Notes under the pieces: model-generated
The model's input: the letters and a program-made list of their open reading frames with translations, nothing else
What the model was told of the DNA's origin: nothing
The model's database searches: none
In this document: positions 29,155 to 38,033 of the stretch, one piece after another
How the letters are laid out: every line of letters starts with the position of its first letter
Numbering within the stretch: position 1 is the first letter of the stretch
Source of the DNA: a virus
Reading direction: 5' to 3' (one strand)
Length of the DNA: 39,904 nt
Virus record (IMG/VR): IMGVR_UViG_3300017746_003582
Span: 1 to 39,904 of that record
Made by a program: the position numbers and the translations under genes

Positions 29155-29445
29155 CTAAGGCACAAAAACATCTGGCGAGCCTTGAGATATTTTATGAGTT
29201 TTGCAGTCATTGCCTGATCCTACTCTGAGTACTGGAACTCCGTCAGCAAATACTGTTGGGCTACCTTCTGTAGTTTTTGCCGCTTTGTGAGGCTTATGTT
29301 TTTTCTTTGGTGAAAAAGGTTTATGAGGAGTTATCTCACTAACATGTAAGCCTACAGGAATGCTATTAGCAAACACGGTTTCAGAACCGCGTTTAATCTT
29401 TCCGCCTGCATCATTCTGATCACCTTTTCGGCTTAGTTTAGCCAT
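29155..29445 (-). CDS. PAAR-repeat spike-tip protein (T4 gp5.4-like)
   Basis: 96 aa. AKLSRKGDQNDAGGKIKRGSET is followed by VFANSIPVGLH, GSPTVFADGVPVLRVGSGND and QGSPDVFVP: the repeated GS-x-V-F-x-G-x-P pattern of PAAR proteins. These fold into a small cone that sharpens the central tail spike and binds a metal ion. A Lys/His-rich insert (FSPKKKHKPHKAAK) separates the two halves. It lies 9 nt upstream of the 1081-aa gene, in the same transcript. Confidence 0.88.
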   Translation of the reverse strand: MAKLSRKGDQNDAGGKIKRGSETVFANSIPVGLHVSEITPHKPFSPKKKHKPHKAAKTTEGSPTVFADGVPVLRVGSGNDCKTHKISQGSPDVFVP

Positions 29446-29451
29446 GTAATT

Positions 29452-29760
29452 TTATCCTAATACTAGTTTTTTCTCTGGGACTTGAATCCCTGTTGTTGCT
29501 TCTCTGTACTTGTCTCTAACTGAAGTTTCAGTTTCTGCAAAGAGTGCAACGCTACTAGTATTTAGTGTTACGGATAACTGTGGATCGTTGGTGAACATAC
29601 TTGGGATAAGTCCCATGCCTTGAGGGCCAGGAGCACATGATACAGGGTGTTCGATAATAAAATTATCACCGTCTGTATCTATGACTTTCGCAATCAATTC
29701 TTCTCCACTGTTTAATTTAAATGTGTAAACTGTGTCCTTTTTTGCATCTGCTATATTCAT
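29452..29760 (-). CDS. Sm/LSm-like small phage protein
   Basis: 102 aa. Residues about 10-75 show the bent five-strand pattern of Sm-like barrels: TVYTFKLNSGEELIAKVID, then DNFIIEHPVSCAP, a Met/Pro-rich loop and LSVTLNTSSVALFAE. Related small proteins are widespread in marine T4-like phages without assigned function. RNA binding or a virion role are both possible. Neighbours: PAAR gene 6 nt downstream, glutaredoxin gene 1 nt upstream; a GAGGGATA site precedes the ATG. Confidence 0.72.
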   Translation of the reverse strand: MNIADAKKDTVYTFKLNSGEELIAKVIDTDGDNFIIEHPVSCAPGPQGMGLIPSMFTNDPQLSVTLNTSSVALFAETETSVRDKYREATTGIQVPEKKLVLG

Positions 29761-29761
29761 A

Positions 29762-29986
29762 TTATCCCTCTAATTTTGTTTTTAATTCAGTGAATCCACC
29801 AACATAATCTTCGTCTAAAAAGATTTGTGGTGCAGTACGAGCATTTGGTACTACTGCAAGTAAGTCTTGCAAAGTGTAGCCATGCCCAATTTTCTTTTCC
29901 TCAACTTCGATACCTTTTGTTTCTAGCAATTTTTTTGCTTGATCACAATAAGTACAATTGTCTTTACTCCATACAACAGCCTTCAT
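29762..29986 (-). CDS. grx: Glutaredoxin
   Basis: 74 aa, full length for a phage glutaredoxin. SKDNCTYCDQAKKLL carries the CxxC dithiol (C11/C14), ARTAPQIFLD the cis-Pro, GGFTEL the glutathione-binding glycine pair. It is the hydrogen donor for class Ia ribonucleotide reductase and sits just downstream of nrdA/nrdB, like T4 nrdC in function. AGGAG site; a late promoter core (30022-30027) in front suggests late expression together with the PAAR and structural genes. Confidence 0.95.
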   Translation of the reverse strand: MKAVVWSKDNCTYCDQAKKLLETKGIEVEEKKIGHGYTLQDLLAVVPNARTAPQIFLDEDYVGGFTELKTKLEG

Positions 29987-30021
29987 TATTTCTCCTGGTT
30001 ATTTTTAAATGTCGATAACTA

Positions 30022-30027
30022 TATTTA
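30022..30027 (-). promoter_or_regulatory. Late promoter upstream of glutaredoxin
   Basis: GATTAAATATAG on the minus strand. +1 near 30016 leaves a 30-nt leader with the AGGAG site; it separates the late block 29986-25900 from the nrd genes. Confidence 0.55.
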
Positions 30028-30063
30028 ATCTGATCACAAGTACTCAAATTATATTTTAGTCTC

Positions 30064-31164
30064 TTACAACTGAGGTAAGGCATCATAATCAAGTGATTCT
30101 GACATAACACCAATAACATAGTTAGTTGATTCATTCTCTTGTAATGCTGTTTGCTTCTTACTAGTATCACTATGCTTGTTGAACCAAGGAATAGGAGATA
30201 CTTTTGGGGCAGGCTCATTGTATTTTATATTAATTGCTTTAAGTGATTCTAATGCTGTGTAGTCTACAAATTCTTTAAGAATGTTTGCATTCAAACCGAT
30301 CACAGGTCCTTTCTTAAACAAGTAATCTGCCCATTCTTTTTCTTCTCTGATAACATCCATATACATATCGTATACTTCTTTCTCACATTCTTTTGCCACT
30401 TTTGCGAATCTCGGATCTTCTTTAACAACTTGCTTAATGATCCAGCCTGTCCAACCTTTGTGAAGCAGTTCATCTTGTAAGATTAATGAAATGATATTGC
30501 CGTTACCCATAAAGATTCTATTTTCTACCATTGCCAATGATGTAGCAAATGATACCATAAATCGTAATGCTTCTAAGGCATAACTTGCATGTAAAGCCAT
30601 CCAAATTGCTTTGATATGTTTTTCTTCATCAATTTTTTTGCCCATTTCTTTTTGACAGTTGATTTCATGTAAGCCATCATAGTAATCACAAACTGAAGAT
30701 GCCATATCTGCAATTTCTTTTGTGTCATGGATAGTATCAAAGATATCTTTAGGCACATTATAAATGTTTCTAATGATATGACTATAGGAACGTGAATGTA
30801 TGTTAGTCTCAAAGAATGACCAGTTATACATTAATGCTTCTAGTTCAGGTAGACTTACGACAGGAGTAAAGACTTGTACAGGACCTCTACCTTGTAGACT
30901 ATCTAATGCTGTTTGTCTGAGTAAGTTAGCAGTAAAGATATGTTTAACTGCATCACTGGCATCTTTAAAATCTCCTGCATCTTTAGTCAGACTAATCTCT
31001 TCTGGTATCCAAAAGAAACCTCTTGCAGTTTCTTCAAAGTTTGCTATTTTATCATACTTAACTTCTTCAAACCTTTGTATAGTAACTGGACCAGCTGGGT
31101 CTAAAAACATTTTGTTGTCTAAGTATGTTGTTTGTTTTGTTAAATCGTATTGTTCTTTGCTCAT
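30064..31164 (-). CDS. nrdB: Ribonucleotide reductase class Ia, small subunit
   Basis: 366 aa. Iron ligands and radical site are recognisable: D88 in TALDSLQGR, E119 and H123 in FFETNIHSRSY, the radical Tyr Y127, the Glu of EALRFMVSFA, and the E/H pair in LQDELLHKGW. Between the first Glu and His there is one more residue than in E. coli or T4 (ETNIH instead of ETIH). The C-terminal tail (ESLDYDALPQL) is the NrdA-binding peptide. It houses the diferric-tyrosyl cofactor for dNTP synthesis. It starts 9 nt after nrdA, with an AAGGG site; no separate promoter is seen, so nrdA and nrdB are cotranscribed. Confidence 0.96.
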   Translation of the reverse strand: MSKEQYDLTKQTTYLDNKMFLDPAGPVTIQRFEEVKYDKIANFEETARGFFWIPEEISLTKDAGDFKDASDAVKHIFTANLLRQTALDSLQGRGPVQVFTPVVSLPELEALMYNWSFFETNIHSRSYSHIIRNIYNVPKDIFDTIHDTKEIADMASSVCDYYDGLHEINCQKEMGKKIDEEKHIKAIWMALHASYALEALRFMVSFATSLAMVENRIFMGNGNIISLILQDELLHKGWTGWIIKQVVKEDPRFAKVAKECEKEVYDMYMDVIREEKEWADYLFKKGPVIGLNANILKEFVDYTALESLKAINIKYNEPAPKVSPIPWFNKHSDTSKKQTALQENESTNYVIGVMSESLDYDALPQL

Positions 31165-31173
31165 TGTTTACCC

Positions 31174-33507
31174 TTATAATTTACATGCTTCGCAATCATC
31201 GTCTTCAAAGACTGGCTCTGCTAAGTATTGTTTTGCTATTTCTACTGGTTCATCATCTAGTCGTTTGACTCCTGCTTTATTTATTAAAGAATAATAAAAA
31301 GTCTTAAGTCCCCATTGATGTGCCTGCATTAAGTTCTTTGCGATTAATGTCGTAGGCACTTTTTGATCTTTAAAGTGTGCTGGATTGTAGAATGTATTCG
31401 TTGAAATACTTTGATCTACATATGCCGCTAACACTGATGCTGTTTTTAAATATGCATCACAGTCTTCTTGTTCCCACATCAACTGATAAGAGTTTCTTAC
31501 ACGTTTAATGTGATAGTCTGGTACTACTTGAGTCAATGACCCTGCTTTACTTTCTTTAACAGAGATTAAACTCATTGGCATTTCAATACCGTTTGTTGAA
31601 TTGATTACTACACTAGATGATTCTACAGGAGCAATCGCCATTAGAGTTGCATTTCTAACACCATGCTCTTTCATATCTTTTCTTAATGATTCCCAATCAC
31701 ATTCTGGTTTGAAGTTTGCTAGTTTGTTTACACCCTTTGCTCTACGTTCCCAAGGAAACTTGCCTTTACCATACCATGTCTTATCACTATCTACACACTT
31801 GCCTCTTTCTTTTGCCATTTCAACTGTTGCTTCTGTTAAGAAGAATGCTTGATGTTCCATCCATGATTTAACATCTTGTAGTGCATCTTTGTCACCATAG
31901 ATGTAATCTCGTTTTGCATGCCAGTATGCTAAGTTAGTAACACCGATACCCAAAGGTTGTATTTCGTCATTACTTAACTTGCTCTGAATCGATAAGAAGT
32001 CTTGGTAATCTAAGATGTTGCATAGACTTCTCTGAAGTATACGACATGCTCTACGCATGTCTTCTGGGTTACGGAAAGCACCCCAGTTGATCGATCCAAG
32101 TGTACATAGTGCAATACGTCCCTCATCATCATCTAAACGCTTAAAGGGCTTTGTAGGCAATAATATCTCACAACACAAGTTACTTTGATAGATTGGATGC
32201 TCTGTAGTGTCGAACGGGCCTTGATTAGATACATTGTCAACATAGACTAAGTAAATTCTACCTGTGTCTGTTCTTTCTTTTAAGATACCAGACCTAAACA
32301 CTTCTTCTGCTGACATTACTTTTTTACGCAGACTACGGGACCTTTCGTATTTGACGTAGAGTTCTTCAAATTTAGCAGTATCTGAATAAAATGCTTCGTA
32401 AAGATCAGGTACTTCATTTGGATCAAAGAATGTAATGTTACCTTTGTCTTTGAATCGTTTCCAAAAGAATGCATTTAGACATACACCATAGTCCATATGT
32501 CTAACTCTAGTTTCATCTGTTCCTTGATTGTTCTTAAGTACGATTAAGTCATCAAACTGATGATGCCATATAGGATAAAATACTGTAGCACTAGCATTAC
32601 GAATGCCACCTTGTGAACAAGAACGTAAGTCTCCGAACCATTTCTTTAAGAAGGGTATCATACCCGTATGCATGATCTCTCCGCCTCGTATAGGGGCTCC
32701 TAGGGGTCTTAAACGCCCTATCTCAAGTCCTATGCCGGCTCTTTTACTTGCATACTTTGCCATCATTTCACCCGATGCAAAGATACTATCTAAATCATCA
32801 TCACTCTTAATAAGAACGCAAGAACTAAACTGTTTAGTAGGTGTGCCGAGTCCTGCAAGTACCGGAGTTGCTAAGGTAAAAAGACCTTCACTAGCACAAG
32901 CATAATACTCCTTAATGAATCTCATTCTTGCAGACTCAGGTTCTTCTTTATGAAATACTGTTGCGGCGGCTACCATATATCTTACTTGTGGAGTTTCATA
33001 TATCTTTCCTGTTGATCTATTTCTTACTAGATACTTACCTATCATTTGTTCAACAGCGGCGTAAGATGCATTCTCATCTTTCTCATGGTTAATGATCTTT
33101 TCCATCTTGTTCCAATCATCTTCTGAATACCATTCAAGTAACTCTGGCGTATAAAGCCCTGCTTCTATGTTTGTTTTTACTATTTCGTATAGGTGCGGAG
33201 GATTATAACAACCATATACATCTTTACGCAACATTGATAAACGTTGTTTACCTGCTACGAATTGATAATTAGTGTGTCCTGTTTCTGGTGCTTGTTCTTC
33301 ATCGATAAGATCAACAATAGCACGTAGAGTAAGTTCATCGATTTCTCTGGTAGTAATACCATCGAAAAAATGTGGCTGTGATGTTATCTCAATCATAGAC
33401 TGTGACACATCTGAAACGCCTTCACATACCTTTGCTACCTGCGCCTGCCACTTTTCAAGTGCTAGGTCTTCTACACTGCCTGATCTTTTGGTAACTTTTA
33501 TATTCAT
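31174..33507 (-). CDS. nrdA: Ribonucleotide reductase class Ia, large subunit
   Basis: 777 aa, close to E. coli NrdA (761). An N-terminal ATP-cone is present (IKVTKRSGSVEDLALEKWQ to about 90). Active-site elements are FSSCVLI (first redox Cys), NLCCEI (thiyl Cys), CTLGSINWG (second redox Cys) and APVESSSVVINSTNGIE. The C-terminus ends DDDCEACKL, with a CxxC in place of the E. coli CxxxxC shuttle. It reduces ribonucleoside diphosphates. Its ATG overlaps the TAA of the upstream 146-aa gene (TAATG), with AGGAC as ribosome-binding site. Confidence 0.97.
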   Translation of the reverse strand: MNIKVTKRSGSVEDLALEKWQAQVAKVCEGVSDVSQSMIEITSQPHFFDGITTREIDELTLRAIVDLIDEEQAPETGHTNYQFVAGKQRLSMLRKDVYGCYNPPHLYEIVKTNIEAGLYTPELLEWYSEDDWNKMEKIINHEKDENASYAAVEQMIGKYLVRNRSTGKIYETPQVRYMVAAATVFHKEEPESARMRFIKEYYACASEGLFTLATPVLAGLGTPTKQFSSCVLIKSDDDLDSIFASGEMMAKYASKRAGIGLEIGRLRPLGAPIRGGEIMHTGMIPFLKKWFGDLRSCSQGGIRNASATVFYPIWHHQFDDLIVLKNNQGTDETRVRHMDYGVCLNAFFWKRFKDKGNITFFDPNEVPDLYEAFYSDTAKFEELYVKYERSRSLRKKVMSAEEVFRSGILKERTDTGRIYLVYVDNVSNQGPFDTTEHPIYQSNLCCEILLPTKPFKRLDDDEGRIALCTLGSINWGAFRNPEDMRRACRILQRSLCNILDYQDFLSIQSKLSNDEIQPLGIGVTNLAYWHAKRDYIYGDKDALQDVKSWMEHQAFFLTEATVEMAKERGKCVDSDKTWYGKGKFPWERRAKGVNKLANFKPECDWESLRKDMKEHGVRNATLMAIAPVESSSVVINSTNGIEMPMSLISVKESKAGSLTQVVPDYHIKRVRNSYQLMWEQEDCDAYLKTASVLAAYVDQSISTNTFYNPAHFKDQKVPTTLIAKNLMQAHQWGLKTFYYSLINKAGVKRLDDEPVEIAKQYLAEPVFEDDDCEACKL

Positions 33508-33947
33508 TATTGTCCTATTTTGTTCTTTAGATAATCTACACTGATATTTTTTATATTACTGAAATCTGACAGCTCCGTATTTACTACTGAATTGGGCCAG
33601 TAATTCATCACATACTTTGCGTTGTCTACCGTGGCTAATACAACATCAACTTCATTATAATCTTTTGCAGAGAAAAAGTCAACATCTTTTATACCCAATA
33701 GCAACAATGTGTATACTATACCCAATCCCCTAGAATAATAGCAATATGTGTTATCATGTAGTAATTGCCAAGGGGTAGGCCAATCTTTAATATCATGTGG
33801 ATGTAGATAGTAATTATTTAATGGGCATTGTTGCCAAAATTTATCTACTTCTATACAAACATTTTCTAAGTCTGATTCTTGTAATGATTTTCTTAAATCA
33901 TACCATTCTGCAAGTCGAGTATCAAAACTCAGTGTAAAAACATTCAT
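33507..33947 (-). CDS. Conserved hypothetical protein leading the nrd operon (146 aa)
   Basis: It begins MNVFTLSFDTRLAEWYDLRK and contains DWPTPWQLLHDNTYCYYSRG and LGIVYTLLLLGIKDVDFFSA, a strongly patterned region that I associate with conserved unknown proteins of T4-like phages near DNA-metabolism genes. Its stop overlaps nrdA's start. A 7-bp inverted repeat (33957-33982) sits directly upstream of the ATG. Role unknown; coexpression suggests nucleotide metabolism. Confidence 0.75.
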   Translation of the reverse strand: MNVFTLSFDTRLAEWYDLRKSLQESDLENVCIEVDKFWQQCPLNNYYLHPHDIKDWPTPWQLLHDNTYCYYSRGLGIVYTLLLLGIKDVDFFSAKDYNEVDVVLATVDNAKYVMNYWPNSVVNTELSDFSNIKNISVDYLKNKIGQ

Positions 33948-33956
33948 ATACTATAC

Positions 33957-33982
33957 TTATCACTTTACAGAATACGTGATAA
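33957..33982 (-). promoter_or_regulatory. Inverted repeat before the nrd operon
   Basis: TTATCAC-(12 nt)-GTGATAA, perfect 7-bp arms, ending 9 nt before the ATG at 33947. It may be an RNA hairpin or a dimeric protein site. AT-rich TATAGT (33955-33950) between it and the ATG could be a -10 element. Confidence 0.45.
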
Positions 33983-33991
33983 ATTCTACCC

Positions 33992-34021
33992 AAAAAAAAG
34001 AGCAACTAAGTTGCCCTTTTT
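33992..34021 (-). terminator. Intrinsic terminator after the large fibre gene
   Basis: Minus strand AAAAAGGGCAAC-TTA-GTTGCTCTTTTTTTT: 12-bp stem with one G-U pair that would be A-C on the other strand, so it is directed to minus-strand RNA of the gene at 34040-37954. Same design as the terminator at 3269-3293. Confidence 0.85.
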
Positions 34022-34039
34022 ATATATTGTTAATTTAGA

Positions 34040-37000
34040 TTAACATCTACCGACCATGACTTCAACAACGCCATCTAAGCCATCGTTGAATGCGCCAATT
34101 GCTTTACCGATAATAGTACCTGGCTTCACAGTTTCTGGATCTGCCGCACAACCGAATCCTGGCATTTCAGAAGAAACAATTAAGTCTCCTGGCATGATTG
34201 GAGCAATAACTTTACATGGAACTCGTCCAATAAGTGCTACGTCTACAACATGCTGTCCTTCGCCTGCTTCTAATGCCGCATTATAAACTTGTGCTGGATT
34301 AGTTGTAACGATACCTGCAACAAATGATGATGCGTTTTGACCACTTGCCATAACTTCAGCAGTTGGACTACCGAATAATACTACTGTACCTGGCTCGTAA
34401 TCTTCTTCACCTAAATATTTCTCCGCCAAGTCAGCGTAGGTTGCGTTAAGTGTTGATCCACTTGTTAGAGTGTAGTCACCAGTAATAGTACCTGCTGTTG
34501 AACTAGACCCTGTAGTGATCGTAGCAGACTGCAATGTACCTGTTGTAGTTGTTCCAGCAACACTTAATGATGATAAAGTACCTGTAGAAGTAATGTTGGG
34601 CTGAGCCGCTGTTGTTACAGTGCCTGCTGTTGTTGCAGAACCTGCTGAACCTGATACACTAATACCCCATGAGCCTGATGCGCCTGAACCAGTTACACTA
34701 GGTGCGCCAACAGTGTTATAAGAAATAGTTCTTGTTGCACTACCGTCATAAGTTGTACCTGAAGACTCTCCTGAGCCACCATTGTTGAATGTGACTGCAT
34801 TGTCAACACTGCCTGCTGAACCTGTTGTGTTCTGATTCAGAGTTGAAACGTATGCCGCTCCGATTGCTGTACCTTGCCATACACCTGTATCAATTGTACC
34901 AACTGATGTTAGTGATGAATCTACAACACTAGAGTTAAGAGTTGAACCACTCAATGCACCTGCACCTGCAGTAATTTCAACGTTCGCCGCCGCTGTTACT
35001 TGACCTTTACCATTCACTGTGAATGTTGCGTTATGTGTTCCGTTACCGTATGCTTGTCCAGTTACTGCTGTATCTGTTATTGAGAATGTTGAACCAGTTA
35101 GTGTAAGTCCTGCGCCTGCTAAGAATGAGCCTGCTCCTGAGAACTGAACAAACGTTGCTGGGTCTGTACCGATTGTTGCTACTGGGTCTGTCATTACAAA
35201 ACCAGTGTCATTTAATGTTGAACCTTGTTGTATGAATACAAAGTCACCGCCAGCCATTTCAGTTGGTGTATCAAAATCACTTGCTCTTGTTAGAACAGTT
35301 GATGATGTCTTAACATAGATACCATTGTTTGCTGTGGTTGCTTCGTTTTTAACTAGAACTCTGTCATCAGTTGAAATACTAATGCCGTCTAGTGTATCAA
35401 AGTTACCTGAAGATGTTGTTAATGTTGCACCAACTCCTGCTGTACCGTTATCATAAGTGATTGTTCCACCTGTGATAGATGTAAGTGTACCAGGTGTTCC
35501 TGCTATACAAGGTGCTTGTATTGCAAGTCCTTGTGCTAAGTCATCAACATACTGCTTAGTAGCGGCATCTGTTGATGCAGTTGGTGTTGCTAAGTCTAAA
35601 ATTCGTTTTGAACTGACTGATACTCCACCTGTTCCTGTTGGAGCAAGTGTGACTGGCTGATTAGTTCCAATTGATGTAATTGTAATGCCTGCTGATTTAC
35701 CAACGATGTTATCAGTTACAACGTTTCCTGTAGTATCTACGTTTCCTGTAGTTGTTACAGATGCGAGAGTTCCTACTGAAGTAATGTTAGGTTGTGCCGC
35801 AGTTGTTACAGTACCTGCTGTTGTTGCAGTTGCTACTGTACCAGTAATGTTGCCTGCTATAACGTTTGATAATCCACCTGCATCACCTGTAAACACTCCT
35901 GTGTTTGCTGTAATTGCTGAAGCAGTAATTGTTCCGTTAACACCTAAGCCAGTTAATGTACCAACTGATGTAATGTTTGCTTGTGCCGCGCCTGATACTG
36001 TACTTGCTACTGAAGCAAGAGGAACTGTTCCAGAAACATTTGCTCCTGCTACTGTGTTAGCAGTTGCGGCGAATGTTACTTCACCACTTACGTTAGCACC
36101 TGCTACTGCATTTGCTGTTGTTGCGAAAGTTGCTAAGTCTGCTGTACCATTCAAGTCACCTACAATTGGAGCAGTTACTGCTAGTGAACTCAAAGTTCCA
36201 ACTGATGTAATTGCACCTTGTGCCGCAGTACCTAATGTACCGTTTAATGTAGTTGCTGTAACAGTCGTTGCTGATAAGATGTTTGTATCTTTATCAAATG
36301 TGAATGTTGAGTCTGCACCAAAATCTCCGTCATCATTAAAGATAACTTGAGTGTTTGAGCCTGCTGGTTGTTGTAAGTCCCAAGGATTACCGTTTGCATA
36401 GTAAAGATTATCTGTTTTAACACCTGCTGTCGCAGTAATGTTGCCAGTTACATTCAAGTAACCAGACATGAAGACACCTTCTGCGCCATCAGTTGATTCT
36501 ATTGATAGGATATTTGCTTTGCCGTTTGTAGCAAATTCTAAAGCCTTTGCATCGTTGTCAACTACTTCCCATACTGCTCTGTTTTCTATAGTTCCGATAC
36601 CGCCTTGTGCGATATACAAAGCATAATTGTTTATGTCTGAACCTAATGCCGCACCATAAAGACCAACGTTCATGCCACTAGCATGAGTAGCATTTGCGAT
36701 ACCTCTTACACCTACTGCGGCTCCTGTATCACCAGTAGCACTTACAGTACCTAGTCCATATACACCAGTTGCTTTAGTTCCGCCGTTTGTTTCACCAATA
36801 CCATATACACCGATACCAGTAATTGATGCATCGCTTGAATCACCCTGTGCTTCACCAACAATACCGATGTGATCACCAAGTGATCCGCCTGTGTTGTCTG
36901 CTCCGAAAATACCGACTGCATTTCCAAAATCTGATGCTGAACCTAATCCACCAACAAGACTTGTTAATGTGCCGACAGAAGTAATGTTTGGTTGTGCCGC

Positions 37001-37954
37001 TGTTGTTACCGTACCTGAAGTAGTTGCCGCTGTTGCTAATGGTACTGTTCCTGTTACGTTTGCTCCAGCAATTGCTGATAGACCTGCACCAGAACCGATG
37101 AATACGTTACCATGAACATTACCGAATGTATTAACTGTGATTACTTCGTCTGTGTTAGTAACATCAGCACCGAAGATAAATTCACCTGCTGAGTTGTCCC
37201 AACCCATAAATGCTGATAATGCACTTGAATCATAATATTCTAATTGTGTACCGCGATCTTTGCCATCGTCAGAAACAGGTGTTGCGCCATTAGCGCCGCC
37301 GCCCATTGTGATAATTGGATCTTCTACTTCAAAAGAACTTACATTGACATAAGTTAGATCACCGTTAACTGTTAAGTTTCCACCGATAACACCGTTACCT
37401 GACATGTTTAAGTCTGCACCAGCAACTTCGCCTGTTACGCTTATGTTACCACCGCCAATGTTGCCTGTCACAGATAGGGCTGTTAAGGTTCCAACACTTG
37501 TAATGTTTGTTTGTGTACCAGTTGCTAATAGACCAGAAATGTTTGTTGATGTTAATGTATCTGTATCTTTGTTGAAAGTAAAGTTTGTGTCTGCTCCAAA
37601 ATCTCCGTCATCGTTAAAGATAACTTGAGTGTTTGAACCTGCTGGCTGTTGGAAATCGTATGCGACACCATTAGCATATAAAAGATTGTCTGTAAGAACT
37701 CTTGTTGCCGCAACATTTCCTGTCACAGTCATTACACTTGTAGTTTTGTTAAACGTAAAGTTTGCCGCTCCAGCAAGTGCTGAGTCATCGTTAAAGATAA
37801 CTTGAGTATTTGCTCCGCCAACTGTTGGGAACGATGTAACTGTTCCACCACTGTCTTTTACAGAAAGTACGTCACTGTCATTTAAGAAGATAGTACCTTT
37901 GCCGGCAGCCGGTGTTGGGACTGATCCTGATACATTTTGTTTTAATATTAGCAT
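34040..37954 (-). CDS. Giant repeat-built tail fibre protein (1304 aa)
   Basis: Dozens of short repeats: SNTQVIFNDDGDFGAD-FTFNKDT units (three near the N-terminus, one about 530), AQPNITSVGTLTSL units and GANVSGEVTFAATAN units. A Gly-rich insert at about 340-450 (GIGVYGIGETN; VGVRGIANATH) looks like a beta-structural knob. Around 810-990 there is the tail-fibre module TDAATKQYVDDLAQGL, DRVLVKNEATTANNGIYVK, LTRASDFDTPTEM known from many phage fibres. The last 133 residues (TYADLAEKYLGEEDYEPG to VEVMVGRC) are a conserved C-terminal domain of marine phage fibres, perhaps for trimerisation or receptor binding. AGGGT site; late promoter cores at 37978 and 38005. Confidence 0.88.
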   Translation of the reverse strand: MLILKQNVSGSVPTPAAGKGTIFLNDSDVLSVKDSGGTVTSFPTVGGANTQVIFNDDSALAGAANFTFNKTTSVMTVTGNVAATRVLTDNLLYANGVAYDFQQPAGSNTQVIFNDDGDFGADTNFTFNKDTDTLTSTNISGLLATGTQTNITSVGTLTALSVTGNIGGGNISVTGEVAGADLNMSGNGVIGGNLTVNGDLTYVNVSSFEVEDPIITMGGGANGATPVSDDGKDRGTQLEYYDSSALSAFMGWDNSAGEFIFGADVTNTDEVITVNTFGNVHGNVFIGSGAGLSAIAGANVTGTVPLATAATTSGTVTTAAQPNITSVGTLTSLVGGLGSASDFGNAVGIFGADNTGGSLGDHIGIVGEAQGDSSDASITGIGVYGIGETNGGTKATGVYGLGTVSATGDTGAAVGVRGIANATHASGMNVGLYGAALGSDINNYALYIAQGGIGTIENRAVWEVVDNDAKALEFATNGKANILSIESTDGAEGVFMSGYLNVTGNITATAGVKTDNLYYANGNPWDLQQPAGSNTQVIFNDDGDFGADSTFTFDKDTNILSATTVTATTLNGTLGTAAQGAITSVGTLSSLAVTAPIVGDLNGTADLATFATTANAVAGANVSGEVTFAATANTVAGANVSGTVPLASVASTVSGAAQANITSVGTLTGLGVNGTITASAITANTGVFTGDAGGLSNVIAGNITGTVATATTAGTVTTAAQPNITSVGTLASVTTTGNVDTTGNVVTDNIVGKSAGITITSIGTNQPVTLAPTGTGGVSVSSKRILDLATPTASTDAATKQYVDDLAQGLAIQAPCIAGTPGTLTSITGGTITYDNGTAGVGATLTTSSGNFDTLDGISISTDDRVLVKNEATTANNGIYVKTSSTVLTRASDFDTPTEMAGGDFVFIQQGSTLNDTGFVMTDPVATIGTDPATFVQFSGAGSFLAGAGLTLTGSTFSITDTAVTGQAYGNGTHNATFTVNGKGQVTAAANVEITAGAGALSGSTLNSSVVDSSLTSVGTIDTGVWQGTAIGAAYVSTLNQNTTGSAGSVDNAVTFNNGGSGESSGTTYDGSATRTISYNTVGAPSVTGSGASGSWGISVSGSAGSATTAGTVTTAAQPNITSTGTLSSLSVAGTTTTGTLQSATITTGSSSTAGTITGDYTLTSGSTLNATYADLAEKYLGEEDYEPGTVVLFGSPTAEVMASGQNASSFVAGIVTTNPAQVYNAALEAGEGQHVVDVALIGRVPCKVIAPIMPGDLIVSSEMPGFGCAADPETVKPGTIIGKAIGAFNDGLDGVVEVMVGRC

Positions 37955-37977
37955 TTCTAATTACCCTATTTTAAATT

Positions 37978-37983
37978 TATTTA
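37978..37983 (-). promoter_or_regulatory. Late promoter of the giant fibre gene (proximal)
   Basis: GTAAATAAAT on the minus strand; +1 near 37972, 18-nt leader with AGGGT. Confidence 0.5.
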
Positions 37984-37984
37984 C

Positions 37985-38000
37985 CATGCTACTGAGCATG
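37985..38000 (-). other. Hairpin between two late promoter cores
   Basis: CATGCT-CAGT-AGCATG, a perfect 6-bp stem without a T-run. It separates TAAATA cores at 38005-38010 and 37978-37983. Confidence 0.4.
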
Positions 38001-38004
38001 ATTA

Positions 38005-38010
38005 TATTTA
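38005..38010 (-). promoter_or_regulatory. Late promoter of the giant fibre gene (distal)
   Basis: GATAAATATAAT on the minus strand, 51 nt before the ATG at 37954; its transcript would include the 37985-38000 hairpin. Confidence 0.5.
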
Positions 38011-38033
38011 TCTTGTTCTGTTTTTGCATATGA

